In this document: piece by piece, positions 42,662 to 52,199 of the stretch | Layout: every line of letters starts with the position of its first letter | Numbering within the stretch: position 1 is the stretch's first letter | Assembly (NCBI GenBank): GCA_030323885.1 | Contig: CM059186.1 | Span: forward strand, 155,653,064-155,717,063 | DNA length: 64,000 nucleotides | From: Branchipolynoe longqiensis | Lineage: Eukaryota > Annelida > Polychaeta > Phyllodocida > Polynoidae | Direction of reading: 5' to 3' | The notes under the pieces: generated by a model | Told to the model about the DNA's origin: nothing | What the model saw: only the letters and a program-made list of their open reading frames with translations | Database searches by the model: none | Made by a program: the position numbers and the translations under genes

Positions 42662-43506
42662 TGCAGATCGAGACTGCGAAAGCCCGCATCCTTTGCCGCC
42701 TCTATTACGAGTGCCAGCTGAGCCGGCATCAGTAATACCTCCGTCAACATGAAGCGCTCCAGCTGCATCACCATCCGATGGTGCAATGCTCGCTTTGATA
42801 CGTAGTCGTCCACCACACTCTCCAACTCCTCCACTGCCAGCCTCACTCTCTGCAGCAGCGCTAAATCATTGGAGACTGCCGCCATCTCCTCGGCTTCGTC
42901 CTGTGCTAAGGCTATCATTGATTCCACTACAGAAACATGCTCTGCTAATTGCAGCTGAATATTTTGTGTTCTATTCATAATGGAAAGCATGTGCTCTTGG
43001 TTATGTTTCAGGGCTTGCGTTTGTAGGCTGTGGGTGGTAATAGCCTGCTGCACTTTGTTTGGCTGTGCCTGGCTTACCGTACCAAACAGCCATGATGCCG
43101 CCACCCCTAAAGCATTAACCAGTCCCCTCTTAAGCCGTTTAGCAAACACCTGCAGAACTTCAGCAGGGTCTTGCTCTAACATGACACTGAGTTTCATTTC
43201 CCAATGATGAATATTAACATAGCACTTGTTCATAGTCAATTTGTCCACATGGTCCCGCACTTGTGAGAACCAGTGCTCCACTGGTGACCGGTTTGGGGGT
43301 GTGATCAGTACCACCACCTGCCACACAGCAGACACCATCCTCACTTCTCCTTGGCCCCTAACTCGGACACCATCTTCCTTAGAGAGGTCGGTGCTGCTGC
43401 CCAGAGTCAGGCAGCACCAGATGATGCCTTTGTGCCAGTACAATGACCACATGGTAGCAATTGACTTGGATATCAATTTGCAGTTGTCCCACAGCACTAT
43501 GTGCAC
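42580..43506 (-). pseudogene. Envelope-like glycoprotein, N-terminal part with cleavage site
   Basis: A minus-strand open frame of 308 codons. A Met near residue 19 starts a plausible signal peptide. A furin-type site RLKR occurs at residues 124-127 and is followed by a Gly/Ala/Leu-rich stretch like a fusion peptide (GLVNALGVAASWLFGT). A Gln/Asn/Leu-rich helical region (about residues 150-260) looks like a heptad coiled coil. A basic site followed by 'G(L/F)..(V/A)G....LFGT' is known from baculovirus F-like envelope proteins of insect and other invertebrate retroelements. No pol lies near it. The frame is lost at the GGCGGAA repeat near 42584-42610. Confidence 0.7.
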
Positions 43507-43828
43507 AGTGAGACTGGACAGATCCTGATATCAGCCCCAACTGCTTTATCCGACGAACACTCACGTGGTATCTTTTGAAAAATCAAAACTGCTGCAACCA
43601 AATGGACAACTCCTGAATGCAATCCAATTGCACCCCGGAGGTTCCCGAAGCGATAAAAACACAATTTCCATCTTAAAAACAAGCCTTAGCTCCCCGGACG
43701 AGCACTCACTGAATCTTTAAAAATATTGCAACGAAAACTAATCGTACTTCCTGCTTGCTGGTGGTGTTTGCTATCACACCGCTCACCGCTCGGCTCAGTT
43801 CAAGTCCCGCGCCGTCGTCAGGCGCTGT
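43507..43828. other. Upstream region of the envelope-like frame
   Basis: No polymerase, protease or integrase motif is visible in any frame. On the minus strand it would be the leader of the envelope transcript. Confidence 0.5.
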
Positions 43829-44366
43829 GAACCACACAAAATAAACACACAATTTTCTCGGAACTTTTCCGTGTCAGAACAAGCCACACAGTGTTCGCGT
43901 ACCTCACTCAGTTGATCGGTTCAATGGTTTGTTGTGGTTTCCCGTCCTAGCAACAAATGCGGTGCTGGGCTCCACACAACAAGCAAATCCACATTTATCT
44001 ATTTATATCGTCCGTGTTCGGGAGGGAAAATCACACAATGTCCGTGCATAGCCTACCAGCCGTCCGCCTAGTAGTGTGATGGTGTTTTACATCCTAGCAA
44101 CATCTATGGTGCTGGGAACCACTCAACAATAAACACACACTTTTCTGCAACTTTTCGGCAACGTGTCAAGACAAGCAACAATGTTCACGTACCTTCCTTA
44201 GTCGGTCGGTCCGTTGCTTTGTTGTGGTTTCATGTCCTAGCCACAATTGTGGGCTGAACACCACCAAGCTACATTTATAACTAAAACTCACTCCTTCCGT
44301 CACCAGGCGTCCGTGTCGGGCTGCCAAACCACACCAGTGTCTGTGTACAGCCTACCAGCAGGTGAT
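43829..44366. repeat. Imperfect tandem duplication, about 285-bp unit
   Basis: Units 43829-44115 and 44117-44366 share ATAAACACACA(A/C)TTTTCT, the ACAAGC(C)ACA...TTCACGTACCT words, TTTGTTGTGGTTTC(C/A)(C/T)GTCCTAGC and ACCAGC...GTGATGG. They lie between the envelope-like and gag-like frames and are non-coding. Confidence 0.72.
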
Positions 44367-44707
44367 GGTTGCAACAATGTTCATGGGCTGCTGGAATTCA
44401 CACAATATTTGTGAGTGCTGGGCTGTACACACCGTGTGTGGCAACCACCTCCGACCTGTCGCACCTGCCTATGTGTACAACGACACCCTGCTACAATCAA
44501 TCACAAATATCAAAGTTCCAACTTTTAATGTTTTTGGTCTCAACACAAAGAATTATCACATATGCACGATCTCCTGCACATATATATATTATTCCTCCAT
44601 ACATACAGTCTACTGCTTCCTCCTGGAACCTCTACAGAACACCTCCACACAGGCAATGCAGGCGCGTTTGGCTAACTGTTGTTCCTGTGGGTCCGGGATG
44701 GCTTCCA

Positions 44708-45299
44708 TCAGCCGAGTTTTTTCTCGGGTGTGAGAACGCAACACTCTGGTGTTGTAGCTCTCAGGGCTTGCTGGAGGTGGTGGGGGAATTTAACCGCACC
44801 GGTGACAGTCCGTTGGTATCCCAGCTCACGCGTCGCGTCAGGCGAAGTATTCAGCCGGGTCGTGTCAGGCGAAGTGTTCAGCCGGGTCGCGTCAGGCGGA
44901 GTGTTCACTGAGTCGAGGGTGGGTGGTTGCCGTGTGGGTGTGTGGGTGGCGGGTGGGTTGTGGCTGGTTGCCTCGGTTGCGTCCTGCCTTACCTCCCTCC
45001 ACGCCTCCCTGGTTACGGTATTGTGTATCCTCTCGGGGGAGGGTGGGTGGGGGGGCGGTTCTCTTGCGCCCACGTGTTGAATCCACCTCCATTATCGAGT
45101 TGCGTTCCGTGTCGATAGTTACCATGGGTTCGGGCCCGTCCTGCCTCACCACCTGCCTGAGTTGCTGGGGGACAAACACAGGGCGAGACACACAAATATC
45201 ACTAGGTACATTAGTCACTCCTTGATTGCATTCCACATTTACACCTCTAATCCCTTTCACCCCTTTGTCACTTGCACTATTATTCCCATTGTGTCCCAC
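44708..45299 (-). pseudogene. Gag-like Pro/Thr-rich frames, degenerate
   Basis: Two overlapping minus-strand open frames (44892-45299 and 44708-45073). The products are Pro/Thr/Arg-rich with no zinc knuckle. A 27-bp unit repeats three times at 44832-44905 (nine residues like LNTSPDATR). Their position downstream of the acidic frame suggests gag-derived sequence, but no family motif confirms it. Confidence 0.35.
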
Positions 45300-45456
45300 T
45301 TATTCTGTGTTCTCTGGCCTCCCATGCTCCCCTTGTAGCTGTGACTTGCTGCTGCGTGTCACCATTGTATGTGTGCTTAACCACCCAGCCTTTGCGCCCT
45401 CACCACTATAGCTCGGTAAACATGGTACTTTCCCTTGGAATTTTTCTGCTGGCAAT

Positions 45457-46044
45457 TTACAAGTTGGCTAGTTCCCAATCAATATCTCCTTCTTCCCATT
45501 CCTGTGGTACCCATTCTGGGAGCTCTGGGCCCTCGTCCCATGCGTCGGCATCCTCTGCCTGTACCACCTGTTCTTCTTCAAAGAACCCTTCATCCGGGAA
45601 ATTATTTGTCATTAAGGGCACAAACCCCAAATCATACTCCCATGCCATCTCAATTTATTATTCGCTCGCCTTCCTATATCTCTCTTTCCTCACTTTTTCC
45701 TTCTCATTATCTGCCCTAATCCTCTTCACTATCTCTTCATACTCTTCTTTTAGCAAACTTATTTTAATCCACTGTTGCTTTACTGTCCTTTACTGTTACT
45801 TTACTGCCCTGTCAAATACCTCTTGTTCCCATGACACTAGGAATGCCTCTTTCTCTTCTTTTACCCGCCTTTCTCACTCTTCAACCAACTCGTACTCTTT
45901 CTCCAACTCTTTCCCTTCATCCGAGTAATTAAAATCCCACTCTAATTGTCTATCCACCTCTTCCTTCTCCCTGGGCCCCGGCACCCCGAGTTCTAGTTCC
46001 ACCTCCTGCTCCCAGAACCCCTCATCACATGCCTCATTACTCAT
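45457..46044 (-). pseudogene. Acidic gag-like or accessory frame, broken
   Basis: The first ATG (46042-46044) opens an acidic stretch with many Glu residues (EKEYELVEE) that stops near 45871. After broken frames there is a second acidic segment at 45457-45648 (GPELPEWVPQEWEEGDIDWE). The pattern suggests one decayed acidic protein, plausibly the N-terminus of a gag. It lacks any recognised domain. Confidence 0.4.
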
Positions 46045-46384
46045 TCTCGTCCAGACTTATGTTTGTTTGCATGGAATGTGTATGTGTGTCGGCCGTGTGT
46101 GTGCCGTGTGTTTCTGTGCTCGTTCTTTCGCCTCCTTGTGTGTACCTTTGTTACACGCATACAGATAGACACTAATGTTCACACATTTCTTGCACTCTCT
46201 CACATATCACAGCGGTACAACAGTGTCTCACCCCACCTTCGACGCCCCAGCGTCCCAAAACAAGCGGTAACAGCACAAAACTGGACACTACCTGACCATC
46301 AATGACCTGTGTCGTCATCAAGGGCGTTCTCGTCGTCATCACGGAGTTCTTCTGTCATCTGTCTGAGTTTCAGACAATTTGTCG

Positions 46385-46600
46385 CGGTCACCACTGTTAT
46401 ATTACTGAATGCCCGGCCACGTTTGGGACACCAGATAATATTACAAAACTCTCCCCTTCATATCACTTATCTATCAGCTCATTTAACCAATGCTAAGGAA
46501 GAATGAAGACAAGTCACACAGATAAACAGTGGGGAAGTTGTGTTTTATTAACACCAACTCCTGTCCACCTACCAGTGACCTATCATCCACACCCCTTACC
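46385..46600 (-). other. Possible LTR end with primer-binding-like site
   Basis: On the minus strand, TTCAGTAATATAACA (ending near 46402) is followed directly by GTGGTGACCGCGACAAA. This looks like an LTR 3' end followed by a tRNA primer-binding site. An AATAAA-type signal lies near 46541 on the same strand. A matching downstream LTR was not found by eye, so this is tentative. Confidence 0.3.
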
Positions 46601-47066
46601 TTCTAGCCACGCAAGATATCATTACCTCTTTAGCTTGAGTGAAGGGGGTTCGTAGAATAAGAATTTTCCCACTGTATCCCTCTGGAGCATGTCGTAAGAG
46701 GCAACTAAATGAGGGCAACCTGTTTGCTTTGGGTTGTGACCTGTGTCGGAGGGTGATGGGATCCTGGTGATTGAGGGATAACCAAAACATCACTTCGGCC
46801 TGGATTTCTCCTAAACAGGTGGTCAAGTTTGGCTCGGCTTGATCAATCGGCTGGTGGTGTCATGTCCTAGGACTGCCATTCAATTATGTGATGATTCATT
46901 ATTCATTCATTCATTCATTCATTACTATTTGAAATTTATAATGCATTGTTGTAATTGTATTTGTGGTAGTTCTAGAAGGCGGCTGCTCATGAGCTAATCA
47001 AGGTGAAGTAAGTTTTTTTATTTAAAATTTTGCTTCCTGCGAGTATATTATTTGCATATCCCCGTG
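46601..47066. repeat. Dispersed repeat and ATTC microsatellite
   Basis: 46668-46715 contains TATCCCTCTGGAGCATGTCG and TAAGAGGCAACTAA, words that I associate with a widespread mollusc repeat. (ATTC)n lies at 46889-46924. Confidence 0.5.
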
Positions 47067-47071
47067 CATAG

Positions 47072-47187
47072 TGTAAAAGACGTGTTAACACCGTGAGTCC
47101 TGTAACGTAACTCTTTATTTGGAAGGGATCCTTGTGACGTCATACAGGTAATGCGGTGGGGGTGTTCGGATAATCACATACATCACA
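47072..47187 (-). repeat. 3' LTR of gypsy A
   Basis: A very short LTR of 116 bp with ACTCTTTATTTGG (AATAAA on the element strand) and TGACGTCA in it. It is identical by eye to 51910-52025. Confidence 0.93.
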
Positions 47188-47985
47188 TCTTCCCCTTTTG
47201 AACAGTTGATAACCAGAACACTCTTAATACGTTTTTATGTACACTATCATTTGTATGACCAAATGGTATCTTATAAACAATGTCCCTTATATACATGCAT
47301 ACACAACTTTCTTGATGCAATATCTCCCTATTTTATACTATGCATACATATTACACGGTTCTGTGACGATAGGACGTGCATACAGTAATTGGCCTACAAT
47401 GTGTTACCAACATGATACAAATCAAAACTATCTCATAGTGAACATTAATTTTGCAATGCATCTCTTTATTAATGCACTGCATATTTATGCAACTAAATGC
47501 TAGAAACAGGACGACCTGTTTAAACTGTAACTTATTCGATATGCTTTAACATTATGACATACATATTGAAATACGGGCATTGTACAATTATGAACTTCCA
47601 TTTGTTTATTACAATGTGCAAAGCAATTTATGGTGTTTAACGAGCTGAACTATTACTGAATACTCTTAGTGGCTATTAACAAGGTATGAATGCCTTAAGA
47701 TCTTACTTGATAACATGCTTGACATGTAATGTATTTTGACTTATTTACGCTAAAACACCGGTGTACGCAGTGAGGGTATAACGTTATTTCTTAAACACAG
47801 AACGTATTATGTGCATTCATTGTTTGCCATTACTTAATCGGTCTACGTTATTTGTATTTAGTTGATTGCCATAATAAGTCTTATGTGTAATTATTATAAA
47901 CAAGCGAATCTCTACAGGACCAAATAGACATCTTTTGATGAGTATGTTGAGGCGATATGTTAGTATGACTGTACTGTTTGTTCTT

Positions 47986-48945
47986 TTATATTCCAAAACG
48001 GGTAGGAGGTTTAGATACCCTTCCGTATCTTGTTTTATAAGTTAATGACTTGCCTATAACATGTGAATTTCTGTTATGAATTATGTCCTGTAGATTTTGC
48101 TCATGAGTCAATTTATAATCTGGACATTTGAATAAAAACTTTCTGTTACGCCGTAATACATTTTGGCGTTTATTTAACACTTCGTACTGTCTTATTTGTC
48201 CATCATTCGTGTTTACAATGCATCCCCGTTCCCATTCATTTTTATGATTTCGGTATCTGACTTTGTCACCTATGTTTAATGCTGGGAGAACCTTACCTGC
48301 GTGTCTGTTGAAGTATAACTTCTGCACATTTTGATTATGTTTAAGTTGAAGTAATTTGGATGGTACCGGTTTTGCTTTAAGGTTACGTTCCAAAATAGGC
48401 ACTTTAGTCCTCAAACTGCGCGACATCAATAACTGTGCCGGGGATGCGCCAACGCCATCTAGTGTAGTGTTTCTGTAGTTTAGAAGCGCTATTTGTATGT
48501 CGCGATTATCTGTAACACATTTTTTTATTATCTTCTTGATTGTCTGCACATATCTCTCGACCTGCCCGTTGCTTTGAGCATGCATCGGACTTGTGTATAT
48601 AGGCATGAAACCATAATTTGAAGAGAATTTTTTATATTCTTCACTATAAAACTGTGGTCCATTATCTGAAACTACATACTTAGGTATTCTGTATCTTGCA
48701 AATGTTTGCCGTAATGCATCAATGACCGATTGACTAGACATTTGTAGCAATTCAATTATGTCAGGGAATTTAGAATAGTAGTCTACTATTAATAAGTAAT
48801 TTTTATTGTTAACATGAAATAAGTCAATACCGACTTTGTGAAACGGTATGTCTTGTATCGAATGACTTATTAATGGTTCTTTAGCCTGTACATTTCTGAA
48901 TTCCTGGCATATACTACATCTAGAAATTTTATCTTCTAACTACCT
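47986..48945 (-). pseudogene. Gypsy A integrase core and C-terminus
   Basis: Open on the minus strand from just after a frame break near 48940 to a stop at 47986. It starts with the second half of the zinc-binding motif (CSICQEF), then a core with DLFHVNNKNYLLIVDYYSKF (first Asp), VVSDNGPQF (second Asp) and the Glu in QSNGQVERYVQ. The D-D-E catalytic triad is complete. A GDKVRYRNH-type C-terminal domain follows. The product would insert the cDNA into host DNA with a 5-bp stagger. Confidence 0.88.
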
Positions 48946-49205
48946 AAACCTGGCCAAAAAACGTTATCCCTAGCCAGTTGCTTACATTTAACTATGCCTA
49001 AGTGTGACTCGTGTAATGTATCTAATATATACGGTTGTAACAATTTGGGAATAATTATTTGAGTTCCTTTCAACAACAACCCATCATATACTGTGATCTC
49101 ATGTCTAAATGTATAAAATGGTTTTACGTCATGGCCTACATTTGTGTCTGTATCCGGCCATCCTGCCAATGTCAAACATTTAATTTTCTGCAGTGTTGGA
49201 TCCAA
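48936..49205 (-). pseudogene. Gypsy A integrase zinc-finger segment
   Basis: A frame between two breaks. It carries the HHCC first half (LHESHLGIVKCKQLARD, VFWPGLG) before a premature stop. The join to the RNase H frame lies near 49195 and the join to the integrase core near 48940. Without the two frame breaks it would link the flanking frames. Confidence 0.82.
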
Positions 49206-51876
49206 ATGGGTGCCCCTCTTTAACTCGCTGGATAATATCCATACCTATATCTACTGCAGCCACCGAAATGTCACAATCAAATAGGTCGTTTGGATTTATA
49301 CTGGATGTATGGGCACGTGACAAGGTATCTGCAAAGAACAAGTTTGATCCTTTTAAGTATGTGACCGTGATGTCATAATTTTGGAGTCTCATGCGCATTC
49401 TCTGCATCCTAGCCGATAATTGATGTATAGGTTTAAGCATAATAGCTACGAGGGGCTTATGATCCGTTTGGATCGTCACGTCATTACCATAAATGTATTC
49501 ATGAAACTTCCTGCATCCGAAACATATGGCTAATAGTTCCTTCTCAATAACCGCGTAACCGATTTGTGTTTTATCTAATGCCTTTGAGGCCATTGTTACA
49601 GGTAAGTCCTTTTGAAAGAGGGTTGCCCCCAACCCATATTTAGAAGCATCAACTTGGATTATAATTTTCTCTTTTCTATCAAAATATCTGAGAACTGGGG
49701 CCTCACTCAAAAGATTCTTCAATTTATTAAATGATTCATCTTGCTCAGCCTCCCAGTGCCACGCCACACTCTTTTGAATAACAGCTCGCAGTGGTTTTGT
49801 AATATTTGCCATGTTTGGAATAAACTTACTAACATACCCGACCATGCCTAGGAAACGCTGAACTCCTGCTTTATCTTTTGGATGCGGCATATCTATTATT
49901 GCTTGGACCCTCTCTGCATTTGGTTTTAGGCCGCTAGAAGTGAGTAAATGGCCTACATAGTTTATGCTACTTTTGCAAATTTTAGATTTTTTAGGGTTTA
50001 ACTTTAGGTTTACTTCTCTTGCACGTTTCAAGACTGCTTCCAAACGCAAGTTATGCTCTGCTATGCTTACACCATGTATTAGAATGTCGTCAGAAATTAC
50101 ATGAACACCAGGCAGATCTACTAATATACTATTCATTTCTTGGATGAATACATTCCCTGCTGTTTTTATCCCAAATGGTAAACGGGTATAGCGATACCTC
50201 CCCCATGGGGTATTAAAAGTACACAATTTGGAGCTATCGGAATCTAATTGTATCTGCCAGTATCCGCTGTTTGCATCTAATACCGAAAAATAATTAGCTC
50301 CCTGTATTTGTGCGACTACTTCTTCAACAGTCCTTACGGGGTACGGTCCCCGTAATATTGCTTTGTTTAACTTAGTAGGGTCAAGGCAAATCCTGAGTTT
50401 ACCAGGTTTTCTCACAATTGTTATGGAATTCACCCATGGGGTTGGTTCTACCTGCTTCACAATTACACCTAACTCCACCATTCGGTGTAATTCTTTTTTA
50501 ACATCATCAACAATTGATATGGGCACCCTGCGTGGGGGATCTATGACAGGCATTACATTTTCATCAACATATATTTGTGCATTTACTTTGATTAAACCTA
50601 AACCTTTAAAAACGTCAGAGTAAGTCTTTACCAGTGTTTGTGCATCTATGTCAGTTTGTACAGCATCGATGGTGTCTAGGCGTGTTAACAGGCCTAACGT
50701 TACACAGGCCCGTTTACCTAGAATGGCACTCCCGGCATCTGTCACTTGGAATTTCATTTCATTTCCATTGAGCATCAATGTAGTTTCCCCGTTAGGCTTG
50801 ATTCGGTGACCTCCATAAGTCACCAGCTGGCACCTCGAAGGGGATAATGTAGCACTTGTTATTTGACGGTAGACATGTAGTGGTAGGATGTTGGCCTCCG
50901 AGCCAGTGTCTAATTTAAAAGACACGTCTTGATCAGCAACGACGAAGGTGGCATACCATAAGTTATTGTTATCCACATCGTCACGGTCTAGAGTCCCCAC
51001 AAACAAATCGCAGTCGTCTTCAACTACTCGATCTGTTACGTGCTGTTCCTCTCTGTAATCTGGGTCTACATTAAGTTCATGAACAGGAGCATATTGTTGC
51101 CGTCTCTTCTGTTGTCGACACACTTTCATAAAATGCCCAATTTTGTGGCATCCTGAGCACTCTTTCCCTCTAGCAGGGCAGTTACCTTGTTGATGTTGGT
51201 ATCCACATTGACCACAACGTGTAGTTGCTATGGTAGAACTACGGTGATCCCGACTTGTTGATGACCGTATCCAAGGAGACAGGCGCTTTTGAAACCCTCT
51301 TCTGACGTAATTTGAATCAACCACATCGACCTGACTATCTCCGTTTGTGGTTACTTGTGCTGCTTTAATCTCACTCAACCGACACATCTGGATGCATTCC
51401 TCCAATGACAATGTAGGGGACTGTAATAACTTATCCCTGAGGTTATCGTCCTTAGCTCCACAGACAATGCGATCACATAATAAAGATGCTTCCAATGTTC
51501 CATAGCAACAATACTGTACTCGATATTTTAATTCACGTATGTACGAGTCCATGTTCTCGCCCGCTTGATTAAACGAATTAAATTCGTACCTGACAACTGT
51601 TATATTGGTCTTTCCCTCGCAATATTTGGTGAAAGCGGCAATTAACGGTGTTATTTTGTCCTTTTCTGCAGGATCAAAGTCAAACGTCCTGTAGATCTTT
51701 TGGGCCTCAGTGCCTGCCACATGCAGGAACACGCAGCACTGCACCTTTTCCGACTTACTTGATACTCCAGCAGCTGTCGAGTATATCTCAAAAGCTTGAT
51801 ACCATGTTCGCCAATTTATAGCCATTTTCTCGTCTAAATTTAACGGCCCCGGGGGTTTTAATCCAGTGAGCGCCAT
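49183..51876 (-). CDS. Gypsy A gag-protease-RT-RNase H polyprotein
   Basis: One open frame of about 898 codons. I choose ATG 51876 (MALTGLKPPGPLNLDEK), 33 bases inside the 5' LTR boundary; the frame itself opens further up in the LTR. In order: capsid-like gag, a zinc knuckle region (CGQCGYQHQQGNC... CSGCHKIGHFMKVC, about residues 221-254), protease with LDTGSEANILP (about residue 323), RT with RICLDPTKLNKAI, SVLDANSGYWQIQL and VISDDILIHG (the usual Y is replaced by S in the YxDD box), then RNase H with VDASKYGLGA and FADTLSRAH. Gag and pol are fused without a frameshift. The S in the catalytic box is seen in some Ty3 lineages and does not by itself mean inactivity. Confidence 0.92.
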
Positions 51877-51909
51877 GTCGAACAGATTAACCCGTAAAAT
51901 CTGACACCA

Positions 51910-52025
51910 TGTAAAAGACGTGTTAACACCGTGAGTCCTGTAACGTAACTCTTTATTTGGAAGGGATCCTTGTGACGTCATACAGGTAATGCGGTGGGGG
52001 TGTTCGGATAATCACATACATCACA
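51910..52025 (-). repeat. 5' LTR of gypsy A
   Basis: The other 116-bp LTR. On the minus strand it runs TGTGATGTATGTGATTATCC to GTTAACACGTCTTTTACA and is followed by the primer-binding-like site. Confidence 0.93.
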
Positions 52026-52199
52026 CATAGGAGTGCTGGGCTCTGCCCCACTCCTCTGTGCATCTTCATAGGGTCAGAGTAGGGCTGGGGACTGCAAATA
52101 ACGAAGTTTTGAAAATACTATGGATATTTCAATTTCACACGGCAAAAGATTGAGGAAGGATGCTTCCTCAGATGATGACGACAAAGGAACGACCAAAGG

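Larger units (their letters stand above)
47067..52030 (-). mobile_element. Complete Ty3/gypsy LTR retrotransposon A
   Basis: Identical 116-bp LTRs at 47072-47187 and 51910-52025 begin TG and end CA. CATAG duplicates flank both sides (47067-47071 and 52026-52030). Internally, on the minus strand, a primer-binding-like TGGTGTCAGATTTTACGGG follows the 5' LTR, and a purine tract (AAAAGGGGAAGA) precedes the 3' LTR. Gag, protease, RT, RNase H and integrase follow in order. The two LTRs look identical by eye, so the insertion is recent, although the coding part has two frame breaks. Confidence 0.95.

Noticed and set aside
45272..45928. Plus-strand Ser-rich frame of 218 codons
   Set aside because: It is the complement of an acidic, Glu-rich coding-like region on the minus strand; GAA/GAG codons read backwards give Ser and Leu/Phe runs.
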